DNA from: Asparagopsis taxiformis
Taxonomy: Eukaryota > Rhodophyta > Florideophyceae > Bonnemaisoniales > Bonnemaisoniaceae
Assembly (NCBI GenBank): GCA_030407315.1
Contig: JALQPE010001528.1
Coordinates: 1-19,070 of the forward strand
DNA: 19,070 nucleotides
Direction: 5' to 3'
Shown here: positions 8,088 through 18,278 of the stretch, in pieces
Layout of the letters: every line of letters begins with the position of its first letter
Position numbering within the stretch: the stretch's first letter is position 1
Program-made: the position numbers and the translations under genes
The notes under the pieces: generated by a model
Told to the model about the DNA's origin: nothing
Databases searched by the model: none
What the model saw: only the letters and a program-made list of their open reading frames with translations

Positions 8088-8490
8088 ATATTAAAAAAAT
8101 TCTATAAATCGGATTATCTGGCAATGACCCTTTCTTATCCATAACAGGCAAGTCTACTGCATTATCCTCTAAAATGGAATTTGCAGGGAGTTCAAAACGT
8201 TTGTCATAAAGTTTCTCACCAATAAAAAAGGTTATGGTAAAGAAGTTATCCAGTTTTAAATATGCTTTCTTCTAAAACTCGATCTTAGCAAAACTTTACC
8301 GGCAACAATTTTAACGACCGTCGCATAGGGGCGGTCATTTGTTCCTTATTATATCCTTGCGATACAATTAAAACCGTCTCCAAAGGTTCTTTCCCGTCAT
8401 TAATGATATAGGCGTTCCAATCGTAAGTATTAAAATCTTCGTTGAATTCCTTTACCGCAGCCACATAAACATCCTAACCTCGGATTTCAT
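8086..8490 (-). CDS. pheS-adjacent conserved hypothetical, frame-broken
   Basis: A small soluble protein of about 135 residues, no signal peptide, function unknown. In corrected frames it reads DVYVAAVKEFNEDFNTYDWN, AYIINDGKEPLETVLIVSQG, then a VVAGKV segment, LEESIFKLDNFFTITFFIGE and LPVMDKKGSLPDNPIYRIFL. From memory, similar proteins follow pheS in Flavobacteriaceae and are sometimes named as a phenylalanyl-tRNA synthetase subunit by propagation, although no synthetase motif is present. At least four breaks occur, near 8475, 8322, 8285 and 8265. The start may be the ATG at 8490 or one at 8501 in another frame. It lies 45 bases after pheS and ends in the shared terminator, so it is probably cotranscribed. 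Confidence 0.7.
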
Positions 8491-8535
8491 ATCCTTCTCA
8501 TAAATCAAAAAAAAAAGCAGTTCTGATAGAATTTA

Positions 8536-9541
<1,006 letters not shown>

Positions 9542-9587
9542 AATTGCTCACAAGTGTAGTCGGCAAAAATACTGAAATTATGGGGAA

Positions 9588-9978
9588 TTAAGTAATCACT
9601 TTCTTCTCTAAAAAGTACTGAACTATAGCTTCTTTCATCAAGACACTTTGCTCACCTGCTTTTTAAGGGCGGAAGTTGTTCCAAAACCTGTAGTGGGGCC
9701 ATCCATCATCATCAAAATAATCAAACTCATAATACCCGTAGGGTTCCAACAAACGACAAATGGCAATGTGCATTAAATTGATCTTTTCGTCCTTTTTGAA
9801 CTTACGGTGCAATTGTCCCAATTCCTGAAGACCTACCAAATAAATAATGGCATCCAACTCCAGGGGTTCCCCATCGGCAAAGCGATTGCTTAAAAAAGCA
9901 ACTACTTCTTCCCATCGTTCTTTTAATTTCGGATCCCTGACATGTTTTAGTGTACGTTGCAAAGGTAGCAGTATTCAT
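9588..9978 (-). CDS. Conserved hypothetical upstream of pheS
   Basis: An acidic-to-neutral soluble protein of about 130 residues, unknown function, no signal peptide or membrane segment. The body reads LKHVRDPKLKERWEEVVAFL, LELDAIIYLVGLQELGQLHR, KINLMHIAICRLLEPYGYYE and FDYFDDDGWPHY. The open frame ends at 9663. Correcting one missing T and one extra A extends it through LEQLPPLKAGEQSVLMKEAI and VQYFLEKKVI to a stop at 9588. At the other end the frame lacks an ATG; one extra T near 9965 links it to ATG at 9978 (MNTATLQRTL). It is divergent from cvpA with a 56-base spacer and probably heads the pheS transcript. From memory, similar proteins occur in other Flavobacteriaceae, uncharacterised. 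Confidence 0.75.
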
Positions 9979-10007
9979 TGGTAAAAAAGGAGATATAACA
10001 GAAATCT

Positions 10008-10015
10008 TATCTTTA
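10008..10015 (+). promoter_or_regulatory. Candidate -7 element for cvpA
   Basis: TATCTTTA matches seven of eight positions of TAnnTTTG, 19 bases before the cvpA ATG, the same spacing as for gpsA. Confidence 0.4.
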
Positions 10016-10034
10016 CGTTATACAATAAACAATC

Positions 10035-10567
10035 ATGAACATCTTAGACATTATTTTTGGGCGTCATTTTATTGCTCGCCTTTATTTCTGGATTTAGGAA
10101 AGGACTATTTGTTGCATTAGCATCCCTGGTAGGCTCATCGCTGGGGTTTTTGGAGCCATTTACCTTTCGGACTTTGCTGGGGGATATATTTCCCAGTGGT
10201 TCGATTGGAGTGACCAAACCACCAAACTGGCTTCTTTTGTCGTTACCTTTCTCGCTATTGTTATCCTTATAAACATGGCAGGTAAGTTCTTGACCAAAAT
10301 AGCCGATTTTGCTGCCTTGGACTGCTCAATAAATTATTGGGAGGGGTGTTTGCCTTACTTCAATATGCCTTTATAATAAGTGTCCTGTTTATGTTTTTCA
10401 ACAACTCCAATATTACTGGGTATATCATGTCTGAAGAGAAGGAAAGAAAATTCGATTTTGTATACCCCAGTAGCAGCGCTAGCACCCTTGGTTATCCCAA
10501 AAGTGCTAGCACATTTAAAAGTGAATCCGAAGAAGGCGAACCTACAGAATCCGAATCCACGATATAA
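10035..10567 (+). CDS. cvpA: CvpA family membrane protein, frame-broken
   Basis: An inner-membrane protein of about 177 residues of the CvpA family, named after a colicin V production phenotype in E. coli; its molecular role is unresolved. The start at 10035 gives MNILDII, then GVILLLAFISGFRKGLFVAL, the family's typical first helix and RKG loop. Further segments, in corrected frames, are a second helix near 10150, FAGGYISQWFDW, LASFVVTFLAIVILINMAGK, LLNKLLGGVFALLQYAFIIS and VLFMFFNNSNI, so about four helices. The region ILYTPVAALAPLVIPKVLAH follows in another frame. The hydrophilic end SESEEGEPTESESTI returns to the first, giving the stop at 10567. Breaks lie near 10060, 10140, 10200, 10320, 10440 and 10510. 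The stop is 7 bases from the convergent SulP stop. Confidence 0.85.
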
Positions 10568-10574
10568 TTTTCAA

Positions 10575-12419
10575 TTACTTGTCCCTACTTACGTGCTCAC
10601 GTATGTAGATCATGGCATCTTTAAAATCCTCGAAAAGGCATTCTTCAGGAACTAGGTCCGGGATAATATCGATACTCGCCATAATTGCATTAGGCTGCTC
10701 TTGCAACCTCGAACATAGGGTGTATATCTTTCTGGTTCAATTCCAGAAGGATTTCTTCCATGGTATTAAGTCCTGACTGATCCATATATGGAACTTCACC
10801 CATCCTAATAATAACGTGAGTGGCTGATTCCGGAATTTCTTTGGCCAGTTCCTGTATTTCGCTGGTAGATCCAAAGAAGAGAGGCCTTTTTAATCGCTTA
10901 ACGAATACTTTTCTTACGCAAGTATTCAGGAAAATCCACTTCGTCTTTCCATGGCTCCTCCAACTCATCTGCAACATCCAGTAATACTACTTTGGATTTT
11001 TTGCTGTAAGGTCCCCGATCTTTTTCATAAAGATAACCGACGCCAATAGCAGTCCAATACCTACGGCAAAGATAAGATCCCAGAATACGGAAAGGAACAA
11101 TACCAAAAGCATGATCACAATCTCCGTTCTCGGCATTTTTGGAATGGCTTTTAATCCTTTGTAATCCATTTACACCAATTCCTACGGTGATCAAAATACC
11201 TGCAAGTACGGCAGCTGGGATTTGCGAAGCCACATCTCCTATGCCAAAAGGATTACCAATAACAATGCGGCTGCGATCATCCCTGAAAGTTTTGTAGTAC
11301 CTCCAGAGCTAATGTTTACAACCGTACGTATGGTTGCTCCTGCTCCTGGAATACCTCCGAAAAGGGCGGCTATACTATTACCAATTCCCTGACCTACCAA
11401 TTCTTGGTTGGGTTTGTGCTTGGTTTTAGTCATGTTATCCGCTACTACAGAGGTAAGTAGCGAGTCAATCGCCCCCAAGAAAGCTAAGGTTAGTGCCATT
11501 ACTATATATGGAGTAATTTGGCCTAAACTGAAGTTAGAAAAAATTCCAATGTTTAGGGTTGGGAATCCGCCGGGAATCTCCTTAATAGGCAAGTAATCCA
11601 ATTTTAAGAAATAGGCTCCACAGGATACCACAAAAAGGGCTACCAATGTACTCGGCACTTTCTTGGTAATCCTCTTAAATCCAAAAATGATAAAAATTGT
11701 AATGGCCGCTAAGATAAACTCCAGCCAGTTAATATTTTTAATTGCCCTGGGTAATGTTCTAAGGGTTCCTACAACACCAGAACCATTACTTTTAGCTAAC
11801 GTAGTGGCTTCCATTTGTATGTCTGCCTCCGTGATTTTTTTCTGCACGGGTAATGGTTTCCCTAAAGTCTTCCAAAACCAATATGTCCTCGCCAGCTTCG
11901 TCTTTTAAGATCTTGTTCAACAATACCTGCTCGGCTTCGGGTTTGAATTCTTGAATATAAGCTTCATCACGTTCCACACTATATCCCAGTAAGGGTGATA
12001 TTTGCGTGATAAGGATAATGACCCCAATGGCTGTCATAAATCCTGAAACCCGGGGTATGGAATGTATTTTATATATTTTCCTATTCCAGCGATTCCCATA
12101 ACAATCTGTAAGAGCCCGGACAATAGGAATACTAAAAGATATACGGTAGTGCCTTATCTACGTTACCATCGTTAGCTGCGATAATTCCTGCGATAATTAC
12201 CATGGATACAGCTGTCATAGGTGCTGTAGGTCCTGAAATCTGTGTGTTGGTTCCTCCAAAAGGGAAGCAAAAAAACCAATGAATATGGCTCCATACAATC
12301 CGGCACTAGGACCTAATCCGATTGTACACCAAAAGCCAATGCTAATGGTAAAGCCACGATTCCAGCTGTGACCCCACCAAAAATGTTTCCTCTAAAATTT
12401 GTAAATATGTTTTGAACAT
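10575..12419 (-). CDS. SulP family anion transporter with STAS domain
   Basis: A multi-helix inner-membrane transporter for sulfate, bicarbonate or a related anion; the substrate cannot be read from sequence. About 615 codons. The start at 12419 gives MFKTYLQN, then in corrected frames GGVTAGIVALPLALAFGVQS, LGPSAGLYGA, GGTNTQISGPTAPM, YPVVSGFMTAIGVIILITQI, an insert of about 70 charged residues (11790-11990), then FGGIPGAGATIRTVVNISSG and LAGILITVGIGVMDYKGLKA. The cytoplasmic STAS domain covers about 10575-10900 (RPLFFGSTSEIQELAKEI, VPYMDQSGLNTMEEILLELN with the conserved DxSG) and ends near REHVSRDK. About ten breaks. It lies downstream of the bat genes and the small exported protein but is separated from them by a weak terminator. 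Confidence 0.9.
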
Positions 12420-12448
12420 AAATTGTGTTTTAAAATATTGAAAACCAC

Positions 12449-12464
12449 AAAACCCGAGAGGGTT
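12449..12464 (-). terminator. Probable terminator between small exported protein and SulP
   Basis: On the minus strand AACCC, loop TCTC, GGGTT, then TTGTGGTTTT. The 5 bp stem is short but GC-capped, and it lies in the 76-base spacer between the two genes, 32 bases after the stop at 12496. Confidence 0.5.
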
Positions 12465-12495
12465 CTGCTTAAAGAACTTTTGTTAGTTGCTATTT

Positions 12496-12789
12496 TTAAA
12501 GCACAATACTTTCTGGAGGAGGGGAAGTGGTATCAGGATACCAAGTATCCCAAAGAGGTTCAAAAGATTGGGAGGGCAAATTTTTCTGAATTCCAGCCTG
12601 TAAGCTTTCTGGAAGTTGTACCGCCTCGAAATCTGCTTTTCAGAATCCGATAAAGAAGAATCTGTTTTCTCTTCTTCGCCCATGGAAAACTCTATAATAT
12701 CGGCTTCTACATCGCACAGGCTAATTACGGCCGGCGCAACAATAAAAACTGAAAAAAAGCAAAAGAAATAAAAAGGCGTTGGTTTTCAT
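12496..12789 (-). CDS. Small exported protein with proline-rich end
   Basis: About 97 residues, function unknown. The start at 12789 gives MKTNAFLFLLLFF, a hydrophobic signal or anchor that continues, after one frame correction near 12735, as VFIVAPAVISLCDVEADII. Next come FSMGEEEKTDSSLSDSEKQI, an acidic serine-rich linker, and in a third frame LPESLQAGIQKNLP, then LWDTWYPDTTSPPPESIVL at the C-terminus. The S-P-P-P-E end is visible directly. Whether the hydrophobic part is cleaved is unclear. It follows batE by 67 bases with its own candidate promoter and precedes SulP. I recall small flavobacterial envelope proteins with similar PPPE ends but cannot name a family. Confidence 0.6.
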
Positions 12790-12808
12790 ACATTGCTTTA
12801 AGCAACTT

Positions 12809-12816
12809 CAAAAATA
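12809..12816 (-). promoter_or_regulatory. Candidate -7 element for the small exported protein
   Basis: Minus-strand TATTTTTG is an exact TAnnTTTG match, 19 bases before the ATG at 12789, within the 67-base gap after batE. Confidence 0.45.
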
Positions 12817-12856
12817 GCATTTTGTCTCGGATAAGTTGTTAAGCTAGTACTAAAAA

Positions 12857-13609
12857 CTAAAGCTTTTTGAAGTCAGAATTGAGAATCCAACCGTCTTTTC
12901 CATCAGCTATTTGGATACGGCTCCACTCTCCATCTTCGGCTAGAACTGCACTTTGGTTCCCTCATGTAAAAGGAATGAGGTCTCACTGTTGATTTTTGGG
13001 GTCGGATTTCACCTCGGTACTCTCGGCAAAGACAATAGCAGGCTTGTCTTTAAGTTGTTTGCCATAATTGCGGAAACTCATGGAAAACTCCCATGATGAG
13101 AAATAGAATACACACCAAGGAGCCTACAAACAGTAATCTTTTTCGTTGGCTATACACCGAAAAATAATACCCTATAAAAAAGCAACGCGAAGAGGATAGC
13201 GCTTCCTACCGCTAGAAAAGCCCATCCTTCGAACGTAAGCAATCCAGAAACCTGCTGATCCCATTTTGCAAAAACCGTTTGGGGGTAAGGGCTCTATGGC
13301 ATCTACCGTTGCATTTTGGGCATAGGCTAAATTGTTCAAGATTTCCCCGTCCCTGGGAGCCAATTGTAAGGCTTTCTCATAGTAATAAATACGGGGCCAA
13401 TTTGATTGAGCTTGTAATGGGCATTCCCAATGTTGTAATACAACGCAGCAGAATGCTCCCCCGATTGCAGTATTTTTATTCCAACTTGCAATGGCTTCCT
13501 GAAACTTATCGGCTTTGTACTGTTGCTTCCCTTGTTCGAAAAGGGCATCGTTTTGGGCCGTTTCCAGATAAGAAACAAGAAATAACAATATGTAAATCAC
13601 TTTCTTCAT
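12857..13609 (-). CDS. batE: BatE: TPR and SH3-type envelope protein
   Basis: Last gene of the bat set, about 250 residues. The start at 13609 gives signal sequence MKKVIYILLFLVSYLETAQ. Two TPR-type repeats follow: LFEQGKQQYKADKFQEAIAS, then in corrected frames ALYYNIGNAHYKLNQIG and YYEKALQLAPRDGEILNNLA. After the PLPQTVFAKW linker come membrane segments (AVGSAILFALL..., LLFVGSLVCILFLIMGVFHE). The C-terminal SH3-like domain shows VFAESTEVKSDPK, EGTKVQVLAEDGEW and IQIADGKDGWILNSDFKKL at the stop, 12857. About eight breaks, mostly between 12950 and 13500. Bat proteins were named from Bacteroides aerotolerance; the exact role of BatE is unknown. It starts 11 bases after batD. Confidence 0.85.
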
Positions 13610-13620
13610 TTCCCGATTCT

Positions 13621-15378
13621 CTATTGAAATTGTTTATCTATGCTCGAAATGGTGGTTACAGCTGTATCATAATCTTTCTGTATGGTCACGTTGGAAGTTG
13701 GGGTGTAGCGCGCAAATTCACAGCTTTTTAAAAGATCGGTGAAATTGCCAACAATCCCCATATCCACTTTCCTCTCCAACAGTAAGTTAGAAATATGAGC
13801 TTTAGACATTTCGCTGGTTTCAATATTTAGCTTTGCTTTTAAGTAATTGTGGAGTGCCCGCTCCAAAGAGATTCATAAAAAGCAGCTTGATTTGTTATAT
13901 TCTTTTGGCTTCACTAAGGTATTTCTTTGCCAATTGGTTGGCCCTACGCAATCTAATGCCTTCTACATCCGCCAATCGTTGCTTACGTTTTCTCCCCGCA
14001 AAAATGGCGAGGGGAAGAAAAAGGAAAGGAGCTCCCAATAAGATCCAATAGGTTTTAGATTTAAAGAAATGTGTTTTCTCCTTGGGCTCCAGATCTGCGT
14101 CTAGTTTTATGTACTTAAACTGATCTTTATCCAAGGTAACCACTTGTTTGGTGGCAGCAGTATTGGAATCGCCATCTTCTGTCAATGGACCATTTTCCAC
14201 TCTATCAAAATTTCTTCTGAAGAAAGGGTCTCATAGGTTTCCGTTTTTGGATTGAAATAGGAAAATGTAATGGGCCGGATGGGATAATTCCCTTAAATTG
14301 GGGAACTACGGTATAGTTTTCGACCATAGCACCTTGCATTCCATCTGCCTGCGTACGTATATTATCTGCACGGGAAGGTTCGTATACTTCCAAAGAGCTT
14401 GGAAGTTTCAACTTAGGCAAATCGAACAGCTTTAGGTTCCATTCCCAGTAACTTTTACGGACAGCTCCAAAGCTTCGTTGGCATCCAATTTTGTTTTGTT
14501 GGAAGTGATTTTAAAATCGAAATCCCCAACGGCTCCCGTGAAATTGATGGGCTGTCCTTCTTCTGGCAAAGGCTTACATTAATGGTTCGTTTCCCCGCAG
14601 AGATCGTCTTGTTTACACGGGTCATTAACCTACGCCCAAAAATATCGCGGCGGTTGCTTTTTACATCAATAGGGATGTCCAAGCTAAGAGGTTCTACTCC
14701 AACTTCCCTGTCTTTGAGGATACAGGACCGTTCTTCGAAGCACGACATAACGATAGTCTTCTCCTTTGTACTGCCCATCGTAAATCTTGTAATTCCCCGA
14801 CTGTCTATTTTGGCTCCAAAAATCGGCACTTGGGAGTGTCCACCTCCCGCCAATTACTGGTAATACTCACTTCATGGGAAACATACAGTTTATAGGTAAC
14901 GGTTATGGCTTCATTGAGGTAGGGTTGGCTTTTAGATACCTCAGCGACCAAATGTACATTTTCACTAGCCAGATAATCTGCATTGTTTCCGTCTTTAGGA
15001 ATATTTACAGCAGACGTTACTTCTACAGAAATGGGAGTGGTCTTGTAGATTTCCCCTTCTATATTGATGGTTGCCTGGCAATGGTCAACTTCCCCTTTGC
15101 CTTTGGGGAAAGGGTAGGTATAGGTCTTGGAGTAGCCTCCTTTTACCATTGATCCAAGAATTGCTAATGGCTTGGTGAGGACCTCCCACAATCCTAAAGC
15201 CTGCAAAATCAGGTGGATTAAAATCATCCCCATCCTGATTCATTACAAAGTCGACCCTTAGGCGTTCATTAACCCCCAGTTTCTTTTTGCTAATCTTGGA
15301 TTGAAAGGTAACCTGTGCCTGTAGAAATCCACAGCCTACAAAAACATAAGTATGTATAGAAAACCGCTTTAGTCTCAT
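13621..15378 (-). CDS. batD: BatD: large periplasmic protein with membrane anchor
   Basis: About 586 residues, the normal BatD length. The start at 15378, two bases after the batC stop, gives MRLKRFSIHTYVFVGCGFLQ, a signal peptide. The periplasmic part shows VTFQSKISKKKLGVNERLRV, FAGFRIVGGP, YLNEAITVTYKLYVSHEVSI, then LPKLKLPSSLEVYEPSRADN, as in the oxygen-tolerance BatD family. One membrane helix (TYWILLGAPFLFLPLAIFAG, about residues 440-460, near 14000-14060) is followed by a cytoplasmic domain of helices (ISNLLLERKVDMGIVGNFTD). About a dozen breaks split the gene into six or more frames. BatD is thought to work with the two VWA proteins at the inner membrane; that is family knowledge, not seen here. 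Confidence 0.88.
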
Positions 15379-15380
15379 TA

Positions 15381-16248
15381 CTACCAATCTTTAGTGCTTT
15401 TTACGTTGGTCCCTTTAGCTTTTTGCATTGATTTTATCCTGAACTTTCTTCTCCTGATCGTTCATGGCTTTCAACAAATTCTTAATCTGTTGTGGGGACA
15501 ATTGGCCAGGAACAGGTTGCTGTTTTTGTTCCTTGGGTTGATCCCCTTGTCCATCTTTCTGATCTTTAGGACTTCTTTCTGATCTGCTTTTCATTGTCAC
15601 CTTCCTTATCTCCTTCATTTTTATCCTTTTCGTCTCCCTATCGCTTTCATCTTCTTTTTGATCCCCTTCGTCCCCTTCTTTTTCTTTGCCTTCGTCGTCT
15701 TTATTGTCTTGATTCTGGTCCTGCTGGTCTTTATTGTCCTGCTGATCTTTATTGTCGTCTTCCCCATCACCTCCTTGCGGTGGGTTTTTTTCCAGTAGTT
15801 CCTTGGCCAATGCCAAATTATAGCGTGTTTCTTCGTCCGTAGGGTTATTACGAAGTGCATTTTTGTACGCTTCTACGGCCTCTTGATACTTTTTAGCGTT
15901 CATAAAGGTATTCCCCAGATTGTGGAAAGCCTTATGTTTTTCTGGTTTGTTTGTAGCTACTTCGGCTGCTTGGGCAAAACGCCGCATAGCTTCATCATTC
16001 TTTGCTTCGTTGTAGTAAGCATTCCCAAGATTGTATTTCCCAGTTTCCAGTGATGGGCTTGTGGCTATGGCTTTGCGGTAATTCACCTCGGCATCCACAA
16101 AAATTATCTTCAAATATTTCTGTATTGGCATCGCTAAGGTATTCTGGGTTTCCTTGCGTTGTTGTTTTTTGTTCTTTGTTCTCTTTTGGGCCACCATGGA
16201 AGTAACCACAAATAAAAAAACCAATAAGGTGCTTATATTCTTTTTCAT
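15381..16248 (-). CDS. batC: BatC: TPR protein with acidic, glutamine-rich tail
   Basis: About 290 residues. The ATG at 16248, one base after the batB stop, gives MKKNISTLLVFLFVVTSMVA, a signal peptide. An in-frame ATG at 16263 is less likely because it lies within batB. TPR repeats follow: AEVNYRKAIATSP, YNLGNAYYNEAKNDEAMRRF, HNLGNTFMNAKKYQEAVEAY and NPTDEETRYNLALAKELLEK. A low-complexity D/Q/N/K/E tract covers about 15600-15770, then QQPVPGQLSPQQIKNLLKAM and NDQEKKVQDKINAK. A missing A near 15417 truncates the open frame at 15415; corrected, it ends KLKGTNVKSTKDW at 15381, typical of BatC. Other breaks lie near 16110-16125 and within 15560-15640. Confidence 0.88.
15600..15770 (-). repeat. 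Low-complexity acidic/glutamine tract in batC
   Basis: The coding strand repeats short units giving DNKDQQDNKDQQDQNQDNKD followed by E/K/G/D-rich sequence. The DNA repeats TTATTGTC-type units every 12 to 27 bases on the plus strand. Such tracts separate the TPR part from the conserved C-terminal helix and tend to vary in length. Confidence 0.6.
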
Positions 16249-16249
16249 A

Positions 16250-17286
16250 CTATTCCCCTTCATTAAATAAATTCAACTTTCGCAACCATGCTGTTTTCGT
16301 TCCAAAAGGAAGACATCGAATATCAACAAAAATAATGCCCTACCAAAAACCATTGAAACTGATCCTTGAAATACGGTAAACTGCTTGGCTTCGAATTCCT
16401 CTTATCCATTCCGTTTAAAATAGCGGTTACCGTTTCTATCACTTCTTTGGTGCTTGTCCCGTCTATGTATTCGCCATTGGCACCTTCTGCAATTTCCTCC
16501 AGTGTAGGGGTATTTAAGCGGGTAATGACCATTTCGTTGTTCTGATCCCTTTTGTAGTACTGCAAAAACCCCGTTTCTCTTAATAGGTATTTGCGCTCCC
16601 TTTTCGGTTCCCACACCAATGGTGAATATCTTGATGCCCAATTGGGCTGCTTCTTCTACGATGGCAGACATATTCCCTTCGTGGTCTTCGCCATCGCTCA
16701 CAATAAACAATACCCTATTGGTTTGTTCTTCGTCGTTGTAATACGTCTGTGCCAACGAAATGGCTTCGGTTATGGCTGTTCCCTGCGAAGAAACCATGTC
16801 GGTGTTCATACTGGACAGGAACAGTTTTGCGAAGCAAAATCGGTAGTAATGGGGACTTGCGGAAAAGCACTTCCAGCATATCCAATAATCCCTACCCTAT
16901 CACCCGCTAAGCTATGATGATCTGGGTAACCAACTGTTTGGCTTTTTCCATTCGGCTGGGCGCGATATCTTCGGCCAACATACTTTTGGAAACATCCAAA
17001 GCAAAACCACATCTACCCCTTCGCGCTTAACCGTTTCCAGTTTGGTACCAATCTTAGGGTTTACCAAAGCAATACTTAAACAGGGCTACCGCTAAGGAAA
17101 GCACCCAATAGTTTTAGAATGGACTTGAAACAACGATCTGTTGGGGCTCAGCTTTTTTAACAGCCCATTGGATGCAAAACGATCCTGGGTCCGCTTCCTC
17201 CATAGTTGTACCAATAGGAATAGAAAGACCAGTCCAGGGATTCCCAGTAGGATATAAAAAAATATGGGCTCTTCTAATTGATACAT
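16250..17286 (-). CDS. batB: BatB: VWA-domain inner-membrane protein
   Basis: About 345 residues. The start at 17286, one base after the batA stop, gives [20 protein letters not shown], a membrane helix, then [14 protein letters not shown] second helix lies near 17100. The VWA domain has the metal-binding DxSxS site as [20 protein letters not shown] (near 16960-17010), then [20 protein letters not shown] and ITTDFASAKLF, the conserved threonine region [19 protein letters not shown], and [15 protein letters not shown], so the MIDAS residues look complete. The C-terminus has [20 protein letters not shown] and, in corrected frame, a last helix [20 protein letters not shown], ending NLFNEGE at 16250. 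About eight breaks, for example near 16325, 16580, 16820 and 17060. It pairs with BatA and lies between batA and batC. Confidence 0.9.
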
Positions 17287-17287
17287 C

Positions 17288-18278
17288 TTAAATAAAGCTT
17301 CTAAATACAGTATAGCGCAACAGCCATTCCAATACCAATAACACTAAGGCCAAAAGCACCAGTGGACGAAACTGTTCGTTATAACTTTTAAACTTAAATT
17401 CTTCTATTTCGTCTTTCCAGTTATTAATTTCTTCATAATTTCACTCAGTCGGGTATTGCTCGTAGCACGGAAATACTTTCCATCGGTGGTTTCGGCAATT
17501 TCCTTCAACAATTCTTCATCGATTTCCACAGGGACTTTTCCATATTGAAACTCCCCTTGGGAAGCAACCCAATAGGCGAAACAGCCATCCCGTTGGTCCC
17601 CAAGCCTATGTATATACTTTAATACCAAATTCCACAGCCAATTCACTGGCAATCTTTGGGTCTATAAACCAGTATTGTTCACTCCATCAGTCAAAAGGAT
17701 GATCACCTTACTTTTAGCACGGCTTCCTTGAGTCGATTCACGGCAGTAGCCAACTCCCATACCAATGGCGGTTCCCCCTTCTATGATATTGTTGTACTTA
17801 ATACTCTTTAGGAAGAAAGAGCGATGTTCTTATCGCTGGTAAGCGGGGTTTTGGTAAAAACTTTCCCCAGCATATTCCACCAACCTATACGATCGTTGGG
17901 ACGGGCATTGATAAACCTACCAGCCACTTTTTTAAGGGCTTCCAAGCGGTTGGGTTTCAAATCCTTGCCAACATACTGGCCGATACATCGATCGCCATAA
18001 CAATGTCGATTCCACTAGTAGTCTTGATCTTGGTGCTTTCATCTACATGAAGGGGACGAGCCAAAGCAACAATAATCGCAGCCCAACGCTAACAAACGCA
18101 ATGCGAACAGCAAAGGGCGAAGTTTGGCCAACCAGTTCTTCCCTGTCTTAAATCCTTTTATGCTGGATATTTTTAAGGAAGCGGTTTGTTGCTTTCGTTT
18201 CCAAACATACCATCCTACCAATACCGGCAACAGTAGCAGTAACCAAAAGAACTGTGGATGTACGTACTCAAAATTCAT
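17288..18278 (-). CDS. batA: BatA: VWA-domain inner-membrane protein
   Basis: About 330 residues. The ATG at 18278 overlaps the upstream stop by one base (TAATG) and gives MNFEYVHPQFFWLLLLLPVL, the usual BatA start, then VGWYVWKRKQQTASLKISSI. A second helix follows (LRPLLFALRLLALG). The VWA domain has DxSxS as GIDIVMAIDVSASMLARDLK (near 17960-18010), NDRIGLVEYAGESFTKTPLT, GGTAIGMGLATAVNRLKEAV and KVIILLTDGVNNTGFIDPK; MIDAS residues are present. The C-terminus has FRATSNTRLSEIMKK and, in corrected frame, PLVLLALVLLVLEWLLRYTV before the stop at 17288. About nine breaks. Family VWA proteins bind divalent metal and partner proteins; partners here would be BatB and BatD. Confidence 0.9.

Noticed and set aside
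10035..10567. A bacteriocin biosynthesis locus suggested by the CvpA family name
   Set aside because: CvpA proteins are widespread membrane proteins; no precursor peptide, maturation or immunity gene is nearby.
12423..12653. Plus-strand frame of 76 codons opposite the small exported protein
   Set aside because: The minus strand gives signal-like, acidic-linker and proline-rich segments in order and fits the spacing to batE and SulP; the plus frame is a shadow.
15600..15770. Possible CRISPR-like or short-spaced repeat array on the plus strand
   Set aside because: The 12 to 27 base periodicity is explained by the coding D/N/K/Q-rich low-complexity tract of batC; no conserved repeats with unique spacers.
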